A stretch of DNA of 64,000 bases from Streptomyces sp. WMMC940 (GCF_027460265.1 NZ_JAPZBC010000001.1:7118001-7182000), one strand, 5' to 3'. Positions 32,077 to 41,106 are shown, counted from the first letter of the stretch. A program made the numbers and translations. The notes: generated by a model not told the origin, from the sequence alone.

Positions 32077-32883
32077 TCACCCCCGCCGCTCCGTCGCCTG
32101 CGGCCGGTACAGGAACGGCGTCGTCGTGCCCAGCGCGGTGAATCCCAGCCGCTCCAGGATCGGCCGGCTCGACGGCAGTGCGTCCACCTGGAGGAAGCGG
32201 TGGCCCCGCTCGGCCGCGATGCGTGCGCGGAAGGCCACCGACGCGCGGTACAGACCCCGGCCGCGCCACTCCGGCACGGTGCCACCGCTCCACAGTCCCG
32301 CGAAGTCCCGGCCCGGGGCCGACTCCAGCCGCGAGGAGCCCACCGGCTCCCCCTCCGCGGTCGCCACCACGGCCACCACCGTCCGCCGCTCCGAAACCAG
32401 CTGCTCCAGCAGGTGCTCCCGCAGCCAGGAGCCGTCCGCGCCGAACGCCCGCTCGTAACCGCGCACCGCGAGCTCCACCCCGGCCGTGTCCGTCACCTCG
32501 CGGAGCGTCACCCCCGAGGGGAGCTCCACCTCGAGGTCCCGGAGGGCGCCGACCGGGGCGGCCATCAGCGTCTCCGCGGGCTCCCGTACGAACCCGGCGG
32601 CGAGCAGCCGGTCCGCCAGGTCGGCCGGCCGGTCGTGTCCGTACAGCTTCCACTCGAATTCCCGCCCGAGGGAGGCGAAGTGGTGCACCTGCTCCGCGAC
32701 GGCCGCGTCCGCCGTCGCCCCGTCCAGGTCCGACCAGAGGACCCCGTTCCATCCGCCGTCGTGCCCGGCGGTCTGCCGGACGACCCCGCCCACGTGCTCG
32801 ACCCGTGCACCCGGCCCGTCCGCCACCGCGCCCCGCCGCATCTGCCGGTCGTACAGCGCGAGTACCGCCTCATCGTGATCCAT
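32077..32883 (-). CDS. GNAT-family N-acetyltransferase
   Basis: A 268-residue protein with a C-terminal GNAT domain. The acetyl-CoA loop is GTVPEWRGRGLYRASVAF (Q/RxxGxG/A type) followed by ALPSSRPILERLGFTALGTTTPFLY. The N-terminal 110 residues are a less conserved second half, giving a tandem GNAT-like architecture. The gene converges on the LysR gene with 28 bases between the stops. The acceptor substrate is unknown. Confidence 0.82.
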   Translation of the reverse strand: MDHDEAVLALYDRQMRRGAVADGPGARVEHVGGVVRQTAGHDGGWNGVLWSDLDGATADAAVAEQVHHFASLGREFEWKLYGHDRPADLADRLLAAGFVREPAETLMAAPVGALRDLEVELPSGVTLREVTDTAGVELAVRGYERAFGADGSWLREHLLEQLVSERRTVVAVVATAEGEPVGSSRLESAPGRDFAGLWSGGTVPEWRGRGLYRASVAFRARIAAERGHRFLQVDALPSSRPILERLGFTALGTTTPFLYRPQATERRG

Positions 32884-32967
32884 CCGGCCAGTCCAGCACC
32901 GGGGCGGGGCGGCGGCAACGGAGTTTCACCGGGACCGGAGGGCGGTGGCCGCCGCCCGGGGCCGGGT

Positions 32968-34248
32968 TCAGGCGCCCTGCACCAGCCGGTCCACCGCCGC
33001 CGTGCCCGAGGCGTACGGCAGCGCGTGGGCCGGGTCCGCGTGGGCGTGCATGGGCATGGGGCCGGGATGCCGGCCGGCCGGCACGAGGGCCTGGCCGGAC
33101 AGCGGGGCCTGGCCGGACGTGTGGGGCGTCCCGTACAGCGTCCGTTCCAGCCCCGCCACCAGTCGCTGGACGTCCGGCTGCGGCCGCACCACCAGCCGCA
33201 GGTACCTGCTGGAGCTGCCGATCTTGTTGCCGCACTCCCGCACCAGTACCCCGTGCTCCTCCAGCAGCCGGTCCCGCAGCAGCGCGCCGTCCGCCCCCTC
33301 CGGGAGCCGCACGTACACGAAGTTGCCCTGCGACGGGTACACGGTGAGCCCGGGCAGCCGGCTCAGCTGCCAGATCATCTCCTGGCGGTCGCGCTGCACC
33401 AGCCGCAGACTGTGCGCGTACTCCAGCCGGTGCTCCTTCAGCATGAACACCACGGTCTCCGCGAAGGAGTTGAGGTTCCACTTGGGCAGGGCGGCCCGCA
33501 CCCGGCCGGCGAGGCCCGGATTGGCGACGAGATAGCCGAAGCGCACCCCGTGGAGCCCGAAGTTCTTGCCCAGGCTCCTCAGCACGATCGTGTTGGGCCG
33601 CAGCACCGCGTCGCCGACGACACTGGCGTCCGACTCGGCGTCGGCGAACTCCAGGAAGGACTCGTCCACGACGACCAGGTCCAGGTCCTGGAGCTGGTCG
33701 AGCAGGGCGAGGACGGCGTGCCGTGGCAGCAGACCGCCGTCCGGGTTGTTCGGATTGCAGATGACGGCGGTGCGGGAGCCGCGCGAGCGGACGAAGTCGA
33801 CGAACGACGCCGGATCGAGCACGAAACCGTGGGACTCCGGCAGCGGGAACATGTCCACGCGCTTGCCCGTCTCCATCGGCTGGTCCGTCCAGCGGCCGAA
33901 GGTCGGCACCGGCACCGCCAGCGACTCGCGCACCAGCAGGTGGTCGATCCAGGTGATCAGTTCGGTGGAGCCGTTGCCCATGGCCACGGTCTGCGGATTG
34001 AGCCCCAGCACCGAACACAGCTCCGCGGTGATGGTGTCCGCGCTGCTGGGGTAGTAGGTGAGGATCTCCCGCAGCCGGTCACCCAGTTCCTCGAACATCT
34101 CGGGTGTCGGGAAGTACGGGTTGCAGGGGATGCAGAAGTCGGTGATCGGCTGCTGGTCACCGGTCGCCCGGCTCAGGGCGGCGTACGACGGGCTGTGCGC
34201 TGTGGACGTGCGGAAGAGCTCGGTGACGTTGCTGCCGGCTTCTGCCAT
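32968..34248 (-). CDS. HisC-like PLP-dependent aminotransferase
   Basis: A 426-residue fold-type I aminotransferase resembling histidinol-phosphate aminotransferase and threonine-phosphate decarboxylase. The PLP lysine is K228 in RSLGKNFGLHGVRFGY; other signs are VAMGNGSTELI, AVICNPNNPDGG and VVVDESFLEF. The start at 34248 follows GGAGGA. The last 45 residues extend past the usual end and are rich in His, Met, Pro and Ala (PMPMHAHADPAH). The extension may bind metal or mediate contacts. There are no histidine biosynthesis genes nearby, so it is probably a specialised paralogue. Confidence 0.83.
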   Translation of the reverse strand: MAEAGSNVTELFRTSTAHSPSYAALSRATGDQQPITDFCIPCNPYFPTPEMFEELGDRLREILTYYPSSADTITAELCSVLGLNPQTVAMGNGSTELITWIDHLLVRESLAVPVPTFGRWTDQPMETGKRVDMFPLPESHGFVLDPASFVDFVRSRGSRTAVICNPNNPDGGLLPRHAVLALLDQLQDLDLVVVDESFLEFADAESDASVVGDAVLRPNTIVLRSLGKNFGLHGVRFGYLVANPGLAGRVRAALPKWNLNSFAETVVFMLKEHRLEYAHSLRLVQRDRQEMIWQLSRLPGLTVYPSQGNFVYVRLPEGADGALLRDRLLEEHGVLVRECGNKIGSSSRYLRLVVRPQPDVQRLVAGLERTLYGTPHTSGQAPLSGQALVPAGRHPGPMPMHAHADPAHALPYASGTAAVDRLVQGA

Positions 34249-34418
34249 GGGGGTCCTCCGGAGGTGGCTCGCTGCTCCCTGCCGGGGAATACGTACGGGC
34301 GCGCGACCGTGCTCAACGCGAGTGGCCGACGAGGTGCCCGGGGACGGGTGGGACGGGCGCAGCCCCCTGACCGCGGGCGGTTCGCCCCCGCCGGGCCTGC
34401 GGGGCACCCGGCGAGGGC

Positions 34419-36050
34419 TCACTGCGTCCCGGTGTCGCCGGCCGCCGCGGCGACCGCCCGTGCCCAGCGGTAGTCCGCCTTGCCGCTCGGAGAGCGCTGG
34501 ATGGCCGGGGCGAGGACCAGTTGCCGCGGGATCTTGTATCCCGCCAGCCGGCTGCGGCAGTGCGCCTGGACGGACCCCAGGTCCAGCGCGGGCGCCCCCT
34601 CCCGCAGTTGTACGACCGCGGCCACGTGGTTGCCCCACTTGGCGTCGGGAACCCCGGCCACCAGTGCGTCGTAGATGTCCGGATGGGCCTTCAGCGCCTG
34701 CTCGACCTCCTCCGGATAGACCTTCTCCCCGCCGGTGTTGATGCACTGGGAGCCCCGTCCCAGCACGGTGACCACGCCCTCCTCGTCCACCGTGGCCATG
34801 TCGCCGAGCAGCACCCAGCGCTCGCCGCCCCGGCCGAAGAAGGTCTCGGCGGTCTTGTCCGGGTCGTTGTAGTAGCCGAGCGGCACGTGGCCGCGCTGGG
34901 CGATCCGGCCCGGCTCGCCCACCGCGACCGGCTCGCGGGTGACCGGATCGACCACCCGCGTACGGTGGTTGACCCGCAGCCGGAACCCGTTCTCCGGACC
35001 CGAGTCCTCCGTGGCCGTGCCGTTGAAGCCGGACTCCGACGAGCCGAAGTTGTCCAGGAGCATCACATGCGGTGCCAGCGCCTTGAACTGCTCCCGCACC
35101 GTCTCGGACATGATCGCGCCGGAGGACGACACACTGAACAGCGACGAGAGGTCCGTGCCCTTCAGCGGGCCGTTCAGGGCGTCGACCAGCGGCCGCAGCA
35201 TCGCGTCGCCCACCAGCGACACCGACGTCACCCGCTCCCGCTCGATCGTGCGCAGCACCTCCTCCGGTACGTACTTGCGGTGCAGCACCACGCGCTGGCC
35301 GAAGCCGAAGCCGATGAACGAGGTGAGCGTCGACGTGCCGTGCATCAGCGGGGGGGTGGGGAAGAAGGTGATGCCGTCGCCGCCCGCCGCGACGCGCTCC
35401 GCCAGTTCCTCGGGCCGCTCCACCGGCTCACCGGTCGGCGCCCCACCGCCGAGCCCGGCGAAGAAGAGGTCCTCCTGGCGCCACATCACACCCTTGGGCA
35501 TCCCCGTCGTGCCGCCCGTGTAGATGATGAACTGGTCGTCCGCAGAGCGCGCCCCGAAGCCGCGCTCCGGCGAGCCGGTCGCCTCGGCGTCCGTGAACAC
35601 GGTGCAGTCCAGGACCGGCGCGTCCGGCTCCGGTGCGCCGACGCGCACGAGGTGCCGCAGCTTCTCCGTCCGCGGCAGCGCGGCCGCCACCCGCCCGGTG
35701 AACTCGGCGTCGAAGACGAGGGCCGCGAGATCGGCGTCGCGGTAGAGGTAGACGAGTTCCTCCTCGACGTAGCGGTAGTTCACGTTGACGGGGACGACCC
35801 GTGCCTTGAGGCAGCCGAGGACCGTCTGCAGGTACTCGACGCCGTTGTAGAGGTGCAGCCCGAGGTGTTCCCCGGGCTTCAGTCCCGCGTCGGCCAGGTG
35901 GTGGGCGATCCGGTTCGCCGCCGCGTCGAGCTGAGCGTAGGTGAGGCGGCGTTCCGCCCCCGTCCCGGGGAGGTCGAGGTAGAGGAGCGCCTCGCGGTCC
36001 GGCACCACGTCGACGACCGACTCGAACAGGTCGGCAAGGTTGTACTCCAC
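34419..36050 (-). CDS. Acyl-CoA synthetase (AMP-forming)
   Basis: A 543-residue ANL ligase of the FadD type. The P-loop reads FIIYTGGTTGMPKGVMWRQED, the adenine loop LLDNFGSSESGFNG, and the hinge WVLLGDMATVDEEGVVTVLGRGSQCINTGGEKVYPEEVE; the C-terminal lysine is in SPSGKADY. The GTG start at 36048-36050 is fixed by AGGAGG upstream. It is divergent from an enoyl-CoA hydratase gene, and the shared promoter carries a TetR-type palindrome also seen before 17136. The substrate is probably a fatty or cyclic carboxylic acid. Confidence 0.9.
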   Translation of the reverse strand: MEYNLADLFESVVDVVPDREALLYLDLPGTGAERRLTYAQLDAAANRIAHHLADAGLKPGEHLGLHLYNGVEYLQTVLGCLKARVVPVNVNYRYVEEELVYLYRDADLAALVFDAEFTGRVAAALPRTEKLRHLVRVGAPEPDAPVLDCTVFTDAEATGSPERGFGARSADDQFIIYTGGTTGMPKGVMWRQEDLFFAGLGGGAPTGEPVERPEELAERVAAGGDGITFFPTPPLMHGTSTLTSFIGFGFGQRVVLHRKYVPEEVLRTIERERVTSVSLVGDAMLRPLVDALNGPLKGTDLSSLFSVSSSGAIMSETVREQFKALAPHVMLLDNFGSSESGFNGTATEDSGPENGFRLRVNHRTRVVDPVTREPVAVGEPGRIAQRGHVPLGYYNDPDKTAETFFGRGGERWVLLGDMATVDEEGVVTVLGRGSQCINTGGEKVYPEEVEQALKAHPDIYDALVAGVPDAKWGNHVAAVVQLREGAPALDLGSVQAHCRSRLAGYKIPRQLVLAPAIQRSPSGKADYRWARAVAAAAGDTGTQ

Positions 36051-36145
36051 CGTTCCTCCTGACCCCGGCCCGTACGGCGCAACCGCCTCGGAGCGGTCAT
36101 TAGAGCGCCGCCGCCCACAACTGGGAAGGGTTACCGCAGAAGAAA

Positions 36146-36162
36146 TCTGACTGTCTGTCAGA
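36146..36162. promoter_or_regulatory. TetR-type operator candidate in the divergent acyl-CoA promoter
   Basis: The perfect interrupted palindrome TCTGAC-TGTCT-GTCAGA lies 65 bases from the rightward hydratase start and 96 bases from the leftward ligase start. Its core and flanks match the element at 17077-17093 with the same spacing. Confidence 0.65.
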
Positions 36163-36226
36163 AAACTATTGAACTGCTCCCCGGGCTCCTGCAACCTGTT
36201 CTAGGTCTTGAGACGGGAGGACGGTC

Positions 36227-37027
36227 ATGACGGGTACGGAACACCTCACCGTGCTGCGCGAAGGCGCCACTCTGGTGCTCACGCTGAACAGACCGGAGGC
36301 CAGGAACGCCCTGTCGCTGCCCATGCTGGTCGGGCTGTACGACGCCTGGCTGGAGGCCGACGCGGACGACGGCGTCCGCTCGGTCGTGCTGACCGGCGCG
36401 GGTGGCTCGTTCTGCGCGGGAATGGACCTCAAGGCCCTGGCCGGGAAGGGCATGGAGGGCGAGGAGTACCGCGACCGTCTCAGGGCCGACCCCGACCTCC
36501 ACTGGAAGGCCATGCTCCGCCACCACCGCCCCCGCAAGCCGGTCGTCGCCGCGGTCGAGGGGCCCTGCGTCGCCGGCGGCACCGAGATCCTCCAGGGCAC
36601 GGACGTACGGGTCGCCGCGGAGAGCGCCGTGTTCGGGCTGTTCGAAGTCCGCAGGGGGCTCTTCCCCATCGGCGGCTCGACCGTCCGGCTCCAGCGTCAG
36701 ATCCCGCGCACCCACGCCCTCGAGATGCTGCTCACGGGCCGCCCCTACACCGCCGTCGAGGCGGAGCGCATCGGCCTCGTCGGCAGCGTCGTCCCCGACG
36801 GCACGGCGCTGGAGCGGGCCCTTGACATCGCGGGGAGGATCAACGCCTGCGGGCCGCTCGCCGTGGAGGCGGTGAAGGCGTCCGTCTACGAGACCGCCGA
36901 GATGACGGAGGCCGAAGGGCTCGCGGCCGAACTGAAGCGCGGCTGGCCGGTCTTCGACACCGCCGACGCGAAGGAGGGCGCCCGCGCCTTCGCCGAGAAG
37001 CGCGACCCCGTGTACCGCCGGGCCTGA
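36227..37027 (+). CDS. Enoyl-CoA hydratase/isomerase (crotonase) family
   Basis: A 266-residue crotonase. The oxyanion-hole motifs are GSFCAGMDLKAL (about residues 61-72) and VAAVEGPCVAGGTEILQGTDVRVAAE (about 107-132). Of the two catalytic glutamates of hydratases, one is present in GGTE; the second region (FEVRRGLFPIGGS) has a conserved E. The start has GGGAGGAC upstream. It is the first gene of a rightward run that continues with DUF35 and thiolase-like genes after a 233-base gap. It fits a beta-oxidation step for an unknown acyl-CoA. Confidence 0.9.
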   Translation: MTGTEHLTVLREGATLVLTLNRPEARNALSLPMLVGLYDAWLEADADDGVRSVVLTGAGGSFCAGMDLKALAGKGMEGEEYRDRLRADPDLHWKAMLRHHRPRKPVVAAVEGPCVAGGTEILQGTDVRVAAESAVFGLFEVRRGLFPIGGSTVRLQRQIPRTHALEMLLTGRPYTAVEAERIGLVGSVVPDGTALERALDIAGRINACGPLAVEAVKASVYETAEMTEAEGLAAELKRGWPVFDTADAKEGARAFAEKRDPVYRRA

Positions 37028-37062
37028 CCGCGTGACCGTCCGGCCTGACCGCCCCGCCACCC

Positions 37063-37143
37063 GCCCGCCCCGCCTGACCGGCCTGCCACCCGCCCGTCCG
37101 GCCCGCCCGCCCCGCCTGACCGGCCTGCCACCCGCCCGTCCGG
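37063..37143. repeat. Tandem 42-bp repeat between the hydratase and DUF35 genes
   Basis: Two identical 39-bp copies lie at 37063-37101 and 37105-37143 (period 42), with a partial, diverged copy before them. They are C-rich on the plus strand (CCCGCCCCGCCTGACCGG core) and lie outside any convincing gene. Confidence 0.85.
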
Positions 37144-37260
37144 CCTCGCCGTCCCGCAGCCTCACGGCCGAGCGCCCTCCGGCCGGAGGCCCGCGCGGGA
37201 GCACCACGGCACCCCGGGGACCCGCAGGGTCCTCCGTACGCAACCGGCAGAAGGAGTCCC

Positions 37261-38277
37261 ATGACCGCCACCCCCGCATCCCGGGTGCCTCCCGCACCGG
37301 AGGTGCTGCGCGCCCCGCTCGCCGTGGAGTTCCCCTTCACCCGCTCCCTCGGTCCCGTGCAGTCGGCCTTCCTCACCGGCCTGCGCGAACGCATCGTGCT
37401 CGGTGTCAGGACCACCGGCGGCCGGGTCCTCGTCCCGCCCGTGGAGTACGACCCCGAGACCGCCGAGGAGATACGCGAACTCGTCGAGGTCGGCACCGCC
37501 GGCACCGTCACCACCTGGGCCTGGAACCCGCAACCGCGCCGGGGCCAGCCCCTCGCCACCCCCTTCGCCTGGGTGCTGGTGAGGCTCGACGGCGCCGACA
37601 CGGCCCTCCTCCACGCCCTCGACGCGCCCGGCCCCGACGCCGTGCGCACCGGAATGCGGGTCCGAGTCCGCTGGGCCGCCGAGCGCGCGGGAGCCATCAC
37701 GGACATCGCCTGCTTCGAGCCGTACGAGGACCGCGGCCAGGGGGTTCCGACCCCGGCCGGGACCGACGGGCGTGCCGCGATCGGACACCGCCCCCACAGC
37801 GGGGAGTTCGACGACCCCGTCACCGGAATCGTCGCCCCGGCCCGGCTCGACTACACCTACACGCCCGGGCGCGCCCAGACCCGCTTCATCAACGCCCTCG
37901 CCGAGCGCCGCACCACCGGCGAGCGCTGCCCCGCCTGCCGCAAGGTCTACGTACCGCCGAGAGGCGCCTGTCCGACGTGCGGTATCGCGACCTCCGAACA
38001 GGTCGAGGTCGGTCCCCGAGGCACCGTCACCACGTTCTGCATCGTCAACATCAAGGCGAAGAACCTCGACATCGACGTCCCGTACGTGTACGCGCACATC
38101 GCGCTCGACGGTGCCGGCCTCGCGCTCCACGGCCGCATCGGGGGCATTCCCTACGACCGGGTGCGCATGGGCCTGCGCGTCGAACCGGTGTGGACCGAGG
38201 GCGGCCGGCACCCCGACCACTACCGGCCCACCGGCGAACCCGACGCGGACTACGACACCTACAAGGAGCTGCTGTAG
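37261..38277 (+). CDS. DUF35 / OB-fold zinc-ribbon acyl-CoA binding protein
   Basis: A 338-residue protein with two OB-fold halves. The C-terminal half carries a rubredoxin-like zinc ribbon with four cysteines, ERCPACRKVYVPPRGACPTCG, at about residues 220-242. Its OB fold reads GPRGTVTTFCIVNI. DUF35 proteins such as ChsH2 bind thiolase-like or hydratase partners and help hold acyl-CoA substrates in side-chain degradation of sterols and related compounds. The start has AGAAGGAG upstream. The next gene begins two bases after the stop, and both are followed by a second thiolase homologue. Confidence 0.85.
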   Translation: MTATPASRVPPAPEVLRAPLAVEFPFTRSLGPVQSAFLTGLRERIVLGVRTTGGRVLVPPVEYDPETAEEIRELVEVGTAGTVTTWAWNPQPRRGQPLATPFAWVLVRLDGADTALLHALDAPGPDAVRTGMRVRVRWAAERAGAITDIACFEPYEDRGQGVPTPAGTDGRAAIGHRPHSGEFDDPVTGIVAPARLDYTYTPGRAQTRFINALAERRTTGERCPACRKVYVPPRGACPTCGIATSEQVEVGPRGTVTTFCIVNIKAKNLDIDVPYVYAHIALDGAGLALHGRIGGIPYDRVRMGLRVEPVWTEGGRHPDHYRPTGEPDADYDTYKELL

Positions 38278-38279
38278 CC

Positions 38280-39332
38280 ATGCGAGACGTCGCGATCGTC
38301 GCCTTCTCCCAGACCGACCACGTACGCAGCAGCGAGGAGCTCTCCGAGGTCGAGATGCTCATGCCCGTGCTCCACGACGTCCTCGGACGGACCGGGCTGC
38401 GCACCGGCGACATCGGCTTCACCTGCTCCGGCTCCTCCGACTACCTCGCCGGCCGGGCGTTCTCCTTCACGATGGCGCTCGACGGCGTGGGCGCCTGGCC
38501 GCCCATCCCGGAGTCGCACGTGGAGACGGACGGTGCCTGGGCGCTGTACGAGGCCTGGGTCGAGCTCCTCACCGGCGAGACGGACACGGCCCTGGTCTAC
38601 TCCTGGGGCAAGTCCTCGCCCGGCTCCGTCCGCGACGTCCTCACCCGCCAGCTGGACCCCTACTACCTCGCCCCGCTCTGGCCCGACTCGGTGGCCCTCG
38701 CCGCCCTGCAGGCCCAGGCGCTCGTCGACGCGGGGGAGACGGACGAGCCGGCCCTGGCCGCGATCGCGGTACGCAGCAGGGCCGACGCCGCGGACAACCC
38801 GCACGCCCAGCTCCGCGGTGCCCGCGCGCAGGGCGACTACGTCGTACGGCCCCTGCGCACCGGCGACTGCCCACCCGTCGGCGACGGCGCGGCCGCGGTG
38901 GTCCTCGCCGCCGGGGACAGGGCACGGGAACTGTGTGACCGCCCCGCCTGGATCCGGGGCATGGACCACCGCATCGAACCGCACTCCCTCGGCGTACGCG
39001 ATCTCACCGACTCGCCCTCCACCCGGCTCGCCGCCGAACGGGCCGGAGCGTTCGAGCGGCCCGTGGACACCGCCGAACTGCACGCCCCGTTCACCTCCCA
39101 GGAGGTCGTGCTGCGCAAGGCGCTGCGCCTCGACGGCTCCGTGCGGATCAACGCCTCGGGCGGTGTCCTCGCGGCCAATCCCGTCATGGCCGCGGGCCTG
39201 ATCCGCATCGGCGAGGCCGCCGCCGCCGTCCACCGGGGCGCCTCGGACCGCGTCCTCGCCCACGCCACCTCCGGCCCCTGCCTGCAGCAGAACCTGGTCG
39301 CCGTCCTCGAAGGAGAGCCGCATGTCCGCTGA
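38280..39332 (+). CDS. Thiolase-like / lipid-transfer protein (SCP2 type)
   Basis: A 350-residue thiolase-fold protein lacking the usual N-terminal nucleophilic Cys context; the corresponding region reads FTCSGSSDYLAGRAFSF. The C-terminal signature is RINASGGVLAANPVMAAGLIRIGEAA. In actinobacteria such proteins work with DUF35 partners, as Ltp2-type aldolases or as structural subunits, in shortening steroid-like side chains. It starts two bases after the DUF35 stop and its 3' end overlaps the next gene by 11 bases, so the three are one translationally coupled unit. Confidence 0.85.
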   Translation: MRDVAIVAFSQTDHVRSSEELSEVEMLMPVLHDVLGRTGLRTGDIGFTCSGSSDYLAGRAFSFTMALDGVGAWPPIPESHVETDGAWALYEAWVELLTGETDTALVYSWGKSSPGSVRDVLTRQLDPYYLAPLWPDSVALAALQAQALVDAGETDEPALAAIAVRSRADAADNPHAQLRGARAQGDYVVRPLRTGDCPPVGDGAAAVVLAAGDRARELCDRPAWIRGMDHRIEPHSLGVRDLTDSPSTRLAAERAGAFERPVDTAELHAPFTSQEVVLRKALRLDGSVRINASGGVLAANPVMAAGLIRIGEAAAAVHRGASDRVLAHATSGPCLQQNLVAVLEGEPHVR

Positions 39333-40491
39333 GGAACCCGTGGCCGTCGTCGGCGTCGGCCAGACCAAGCACGTCGCGGCCCGCCGCGACGTGTCGATCG
39401 CCGGGCTCGTCCGTGAGGCCGCGCGGCGGGCCCTCGACGACGCCGGACTCGGCTGGGCCGACGTCGACGCCGTCGTCATCGGCAAGGCCCCCGACTTCTT
39501 CGAGGGCGTGATGATGCCGGAGCTGTACCTGGCCGACGCCCTCGGAGCCGTCGGCAAGCCGATGCTGCGCGTGCACACGGCGGGCTCGGTCGGCGGATCG
39601 ACGGCGCTGGTCGCCGCCAACCTCGTGGCGGCCCGCGTCCACCGGACGGTCCTCACCCTCGCCTTCGAAAAACAGTCCGAATCGAACGCGATGTGGGGCC
39701 TGTCGCTGCCCGTCCCGTTCCAGCAGCCGCTCCTCGCGGGCGCGGGCGGGTTCTTCGCCCCGCACGTACGCGCGTACATGCGCCGCAGCGGCGCACCCGA
39801 CACCGTGGGATCCCTGGTCGCGTACAAGGACCGCCGCAACGCGCTGAAGAACCCGTACGCCCACCTCCACGAACACGGCATCACCCTGGAGAAGGTGCAG
39901 TCCTCGCCGATGCTCTGGGACCCGATCCGGTACTCGGAGACCTGTCCGTCCTCCGACGGCGCCTGTGCGATGGTCCTCACCGACCGGGCCGGGGCCGCCC
40001 GTTCGCCGCACCGCCCGGCATGGGTGCACGGCGGCGCGATGCGCAGCGAACCGACGCTGTTCGCGGGAAAGGACTTCGTGTCCCCGCAGGCCGGCAAGGA
40101 CTGCGCCGCCGACGTCTACCGGCAGGCGGGCATCACCGACCCGCGCCGCGAGATCGACGCCGTCGAGATGTACGTGCCCTTCTCCTGGTACGAGCCGATG
40201 TGGCTGGAGAACCTGGGCTTCGCCGCCGAGGGCGAGGGCTGGAAGCTCACCGAGTCCGGCGTCACGGAACTGGACGGCGACCTGCCGGTGAACCCGTCCG
40301 GCGGGGTGCTGTCCACCAATCCCATCGGTGCTTCCGGGATGATCCGCTTCGCCGAGGCCGCCCTCCAGGTACGGGGCCGGGCGGGCGCGCACCAGGTGGA
40401 GGGGGCACGGAAGGCCCTCGGCCACGCCTACGGCGGCGGCTCGCAGTTCTTCTCCATGTGGCTGGTGGGCGCCGAGCCCCCGGCGACCTGA
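39322..40491 (+). CDS. Thiolase-like / acetyl-CoA acetyltransferase family protein (SCP2 type)
   Basis: A 389-residue thiolase-fold protein. The N-terminus is VAVVGVGQTKHVAARRDVSIAGLVREAARRALDDAGL. Where classical thiolases have the nucleophilic cysteine, it has VHTAGSVGGSTALVAANLVAA (no Cys). The C-terminal glycine-rich motif is NPSGGVLSTNPIGASGMIRFAEAALQVRG. It is the partner of the preceding 350-residue homologue. Loss of the nucleophile argues against normal thiolysis and for a retro-aldol or carrier role, as in Ltp2. It ends the operon, followed by a hairpin. Confidence 0.85.
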   Translation: MSAEEPVAVVGVGQTKHVAARRDVSIAGLVREAARRALDDAGLGWADVDAVVIGKAPDFFEGVMMPELYLADALGAVGKPMLRVHTAGSVGGSTALVAANLVAARVHRTVLTLAFEKQSESNAMWGLSLPVPFQQPLLAGAGGFFAPHVRAYMRRSGAPDTVGSLVAYKDRRNALKNPYAHLHEHGITLEKVQSSPMLWDPIRYSETCPSSDGACAMVLTDRAGAARSPHRPAWVHGGAMRSEPTLFAGKDFVSPQAGKDCAADVYRQAGITDPRREIDAVEMYVPFSWYEPMWLENLGFAAEGEGWKLTESGVTELDGDLPVNPSGGVLSTNPIGASGMIRFAEAALQVRGRAGAHQVEGARKALGHAYGGGSQFFSMWLVGAEPPAT

Positions 40492-40514
40492 CTCCGTGCC
40501 CCCGGTTGGCGCGG

Positions 40515-40535
40515 GTGTGCCCACCGGGGGCACAC
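40515..40535 (+). terminator. Terminator hairpin after the thiolase genes
   Basis: GTGTGCCC and GGGCACAC form an 8-bp stem with a five-base loop, 24 bases after the stop of the second thiolase homologue. Confidence 0.6.
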
Positions 40536-40702
40536 GGGCGGGCGGCGGCTGCGCACACCCGGGCCGGGAACACGAATGGGGCCCCGCGAGCGGCCCGGCC
40601 GGCATCCCGGAAGAGGCCCGCGAGTCCTCCTGCGGCGGCCTGTCCGCGACCGGCCACGATCGCTACGCTGACCCCGGACGACGAACCGGGAGGAGTAGGG
40701 AC

Positions 40703-40945
40703 GTGGCCGAGAGCATCACCACGGAGCAGCCGCTTTCGGGTTGGGACAAGCCGGAGCTCGACCTCAGCCAGGCGGACTGGCAGTCGGGGAGCCAGGGGGC
40801 GGGTGACGTACAGATCGCCTTCGTCGAAGGCTTCATCGCGATGAGGAACGGCGGCCGTCCCGGCGGCCCGTCACTGATCTTCAGCCCGGCCGAGTGGCGC
40901 GCCTTCGTCATGAACGCCCGGCACGGGGAGTTCGACCTCACCTGA
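40703..40945 (+). CDS. DUF397 domain protein
   Basis: An 80-residue acidic protein of the DUF397 type. LDLSQADWQSGSQGAGDVQIAFVEGFIAMRNGG is followed by PSLIFSPAEWRAFVMNARHGEFDLT, where the FSPAEWRAF and GEFD elements are diagnostic. The GTG start follows GGAGGAG. A TACGCT hexamer about 30 bases before the start may be its -10 element. No XRE-type regulator is adjacent, unlike typical DUF397 pairs, so its partner is probably elsewhere. Confidence 0.85.
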   Translation: MAESITTEQPLSGWDKPELDLSQADWQSGSQGAGDVQIAFVEGFIAMRNGGRPGGPSLIFSPAEWRAFVMNARHGEFDLT

Positions 40946-41106
40946 TGTGCCTCCGGCGGCGGCCCGTGTGCGAGGCGCGCCGGGTCGCCACCCCGGCGCC
41001 GACCTTCGAATGAAAGGTGGGCGCCCCCAGAATCCATGGGTCCCTGGTGTTCGGTTGCGCCCATGAGGGATCGTATCGATGAGAGGTGGGAGAACCCGCC
41101 GGCCCC

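Noticed and set aside
38259..40605. Long minus-strand frames opposite the thiolase-like genes
   Set aside because: The forward frames encode clear thiolase-fold proteins with overlapping starts and stops; the reverse frames are low-complexity shadows.
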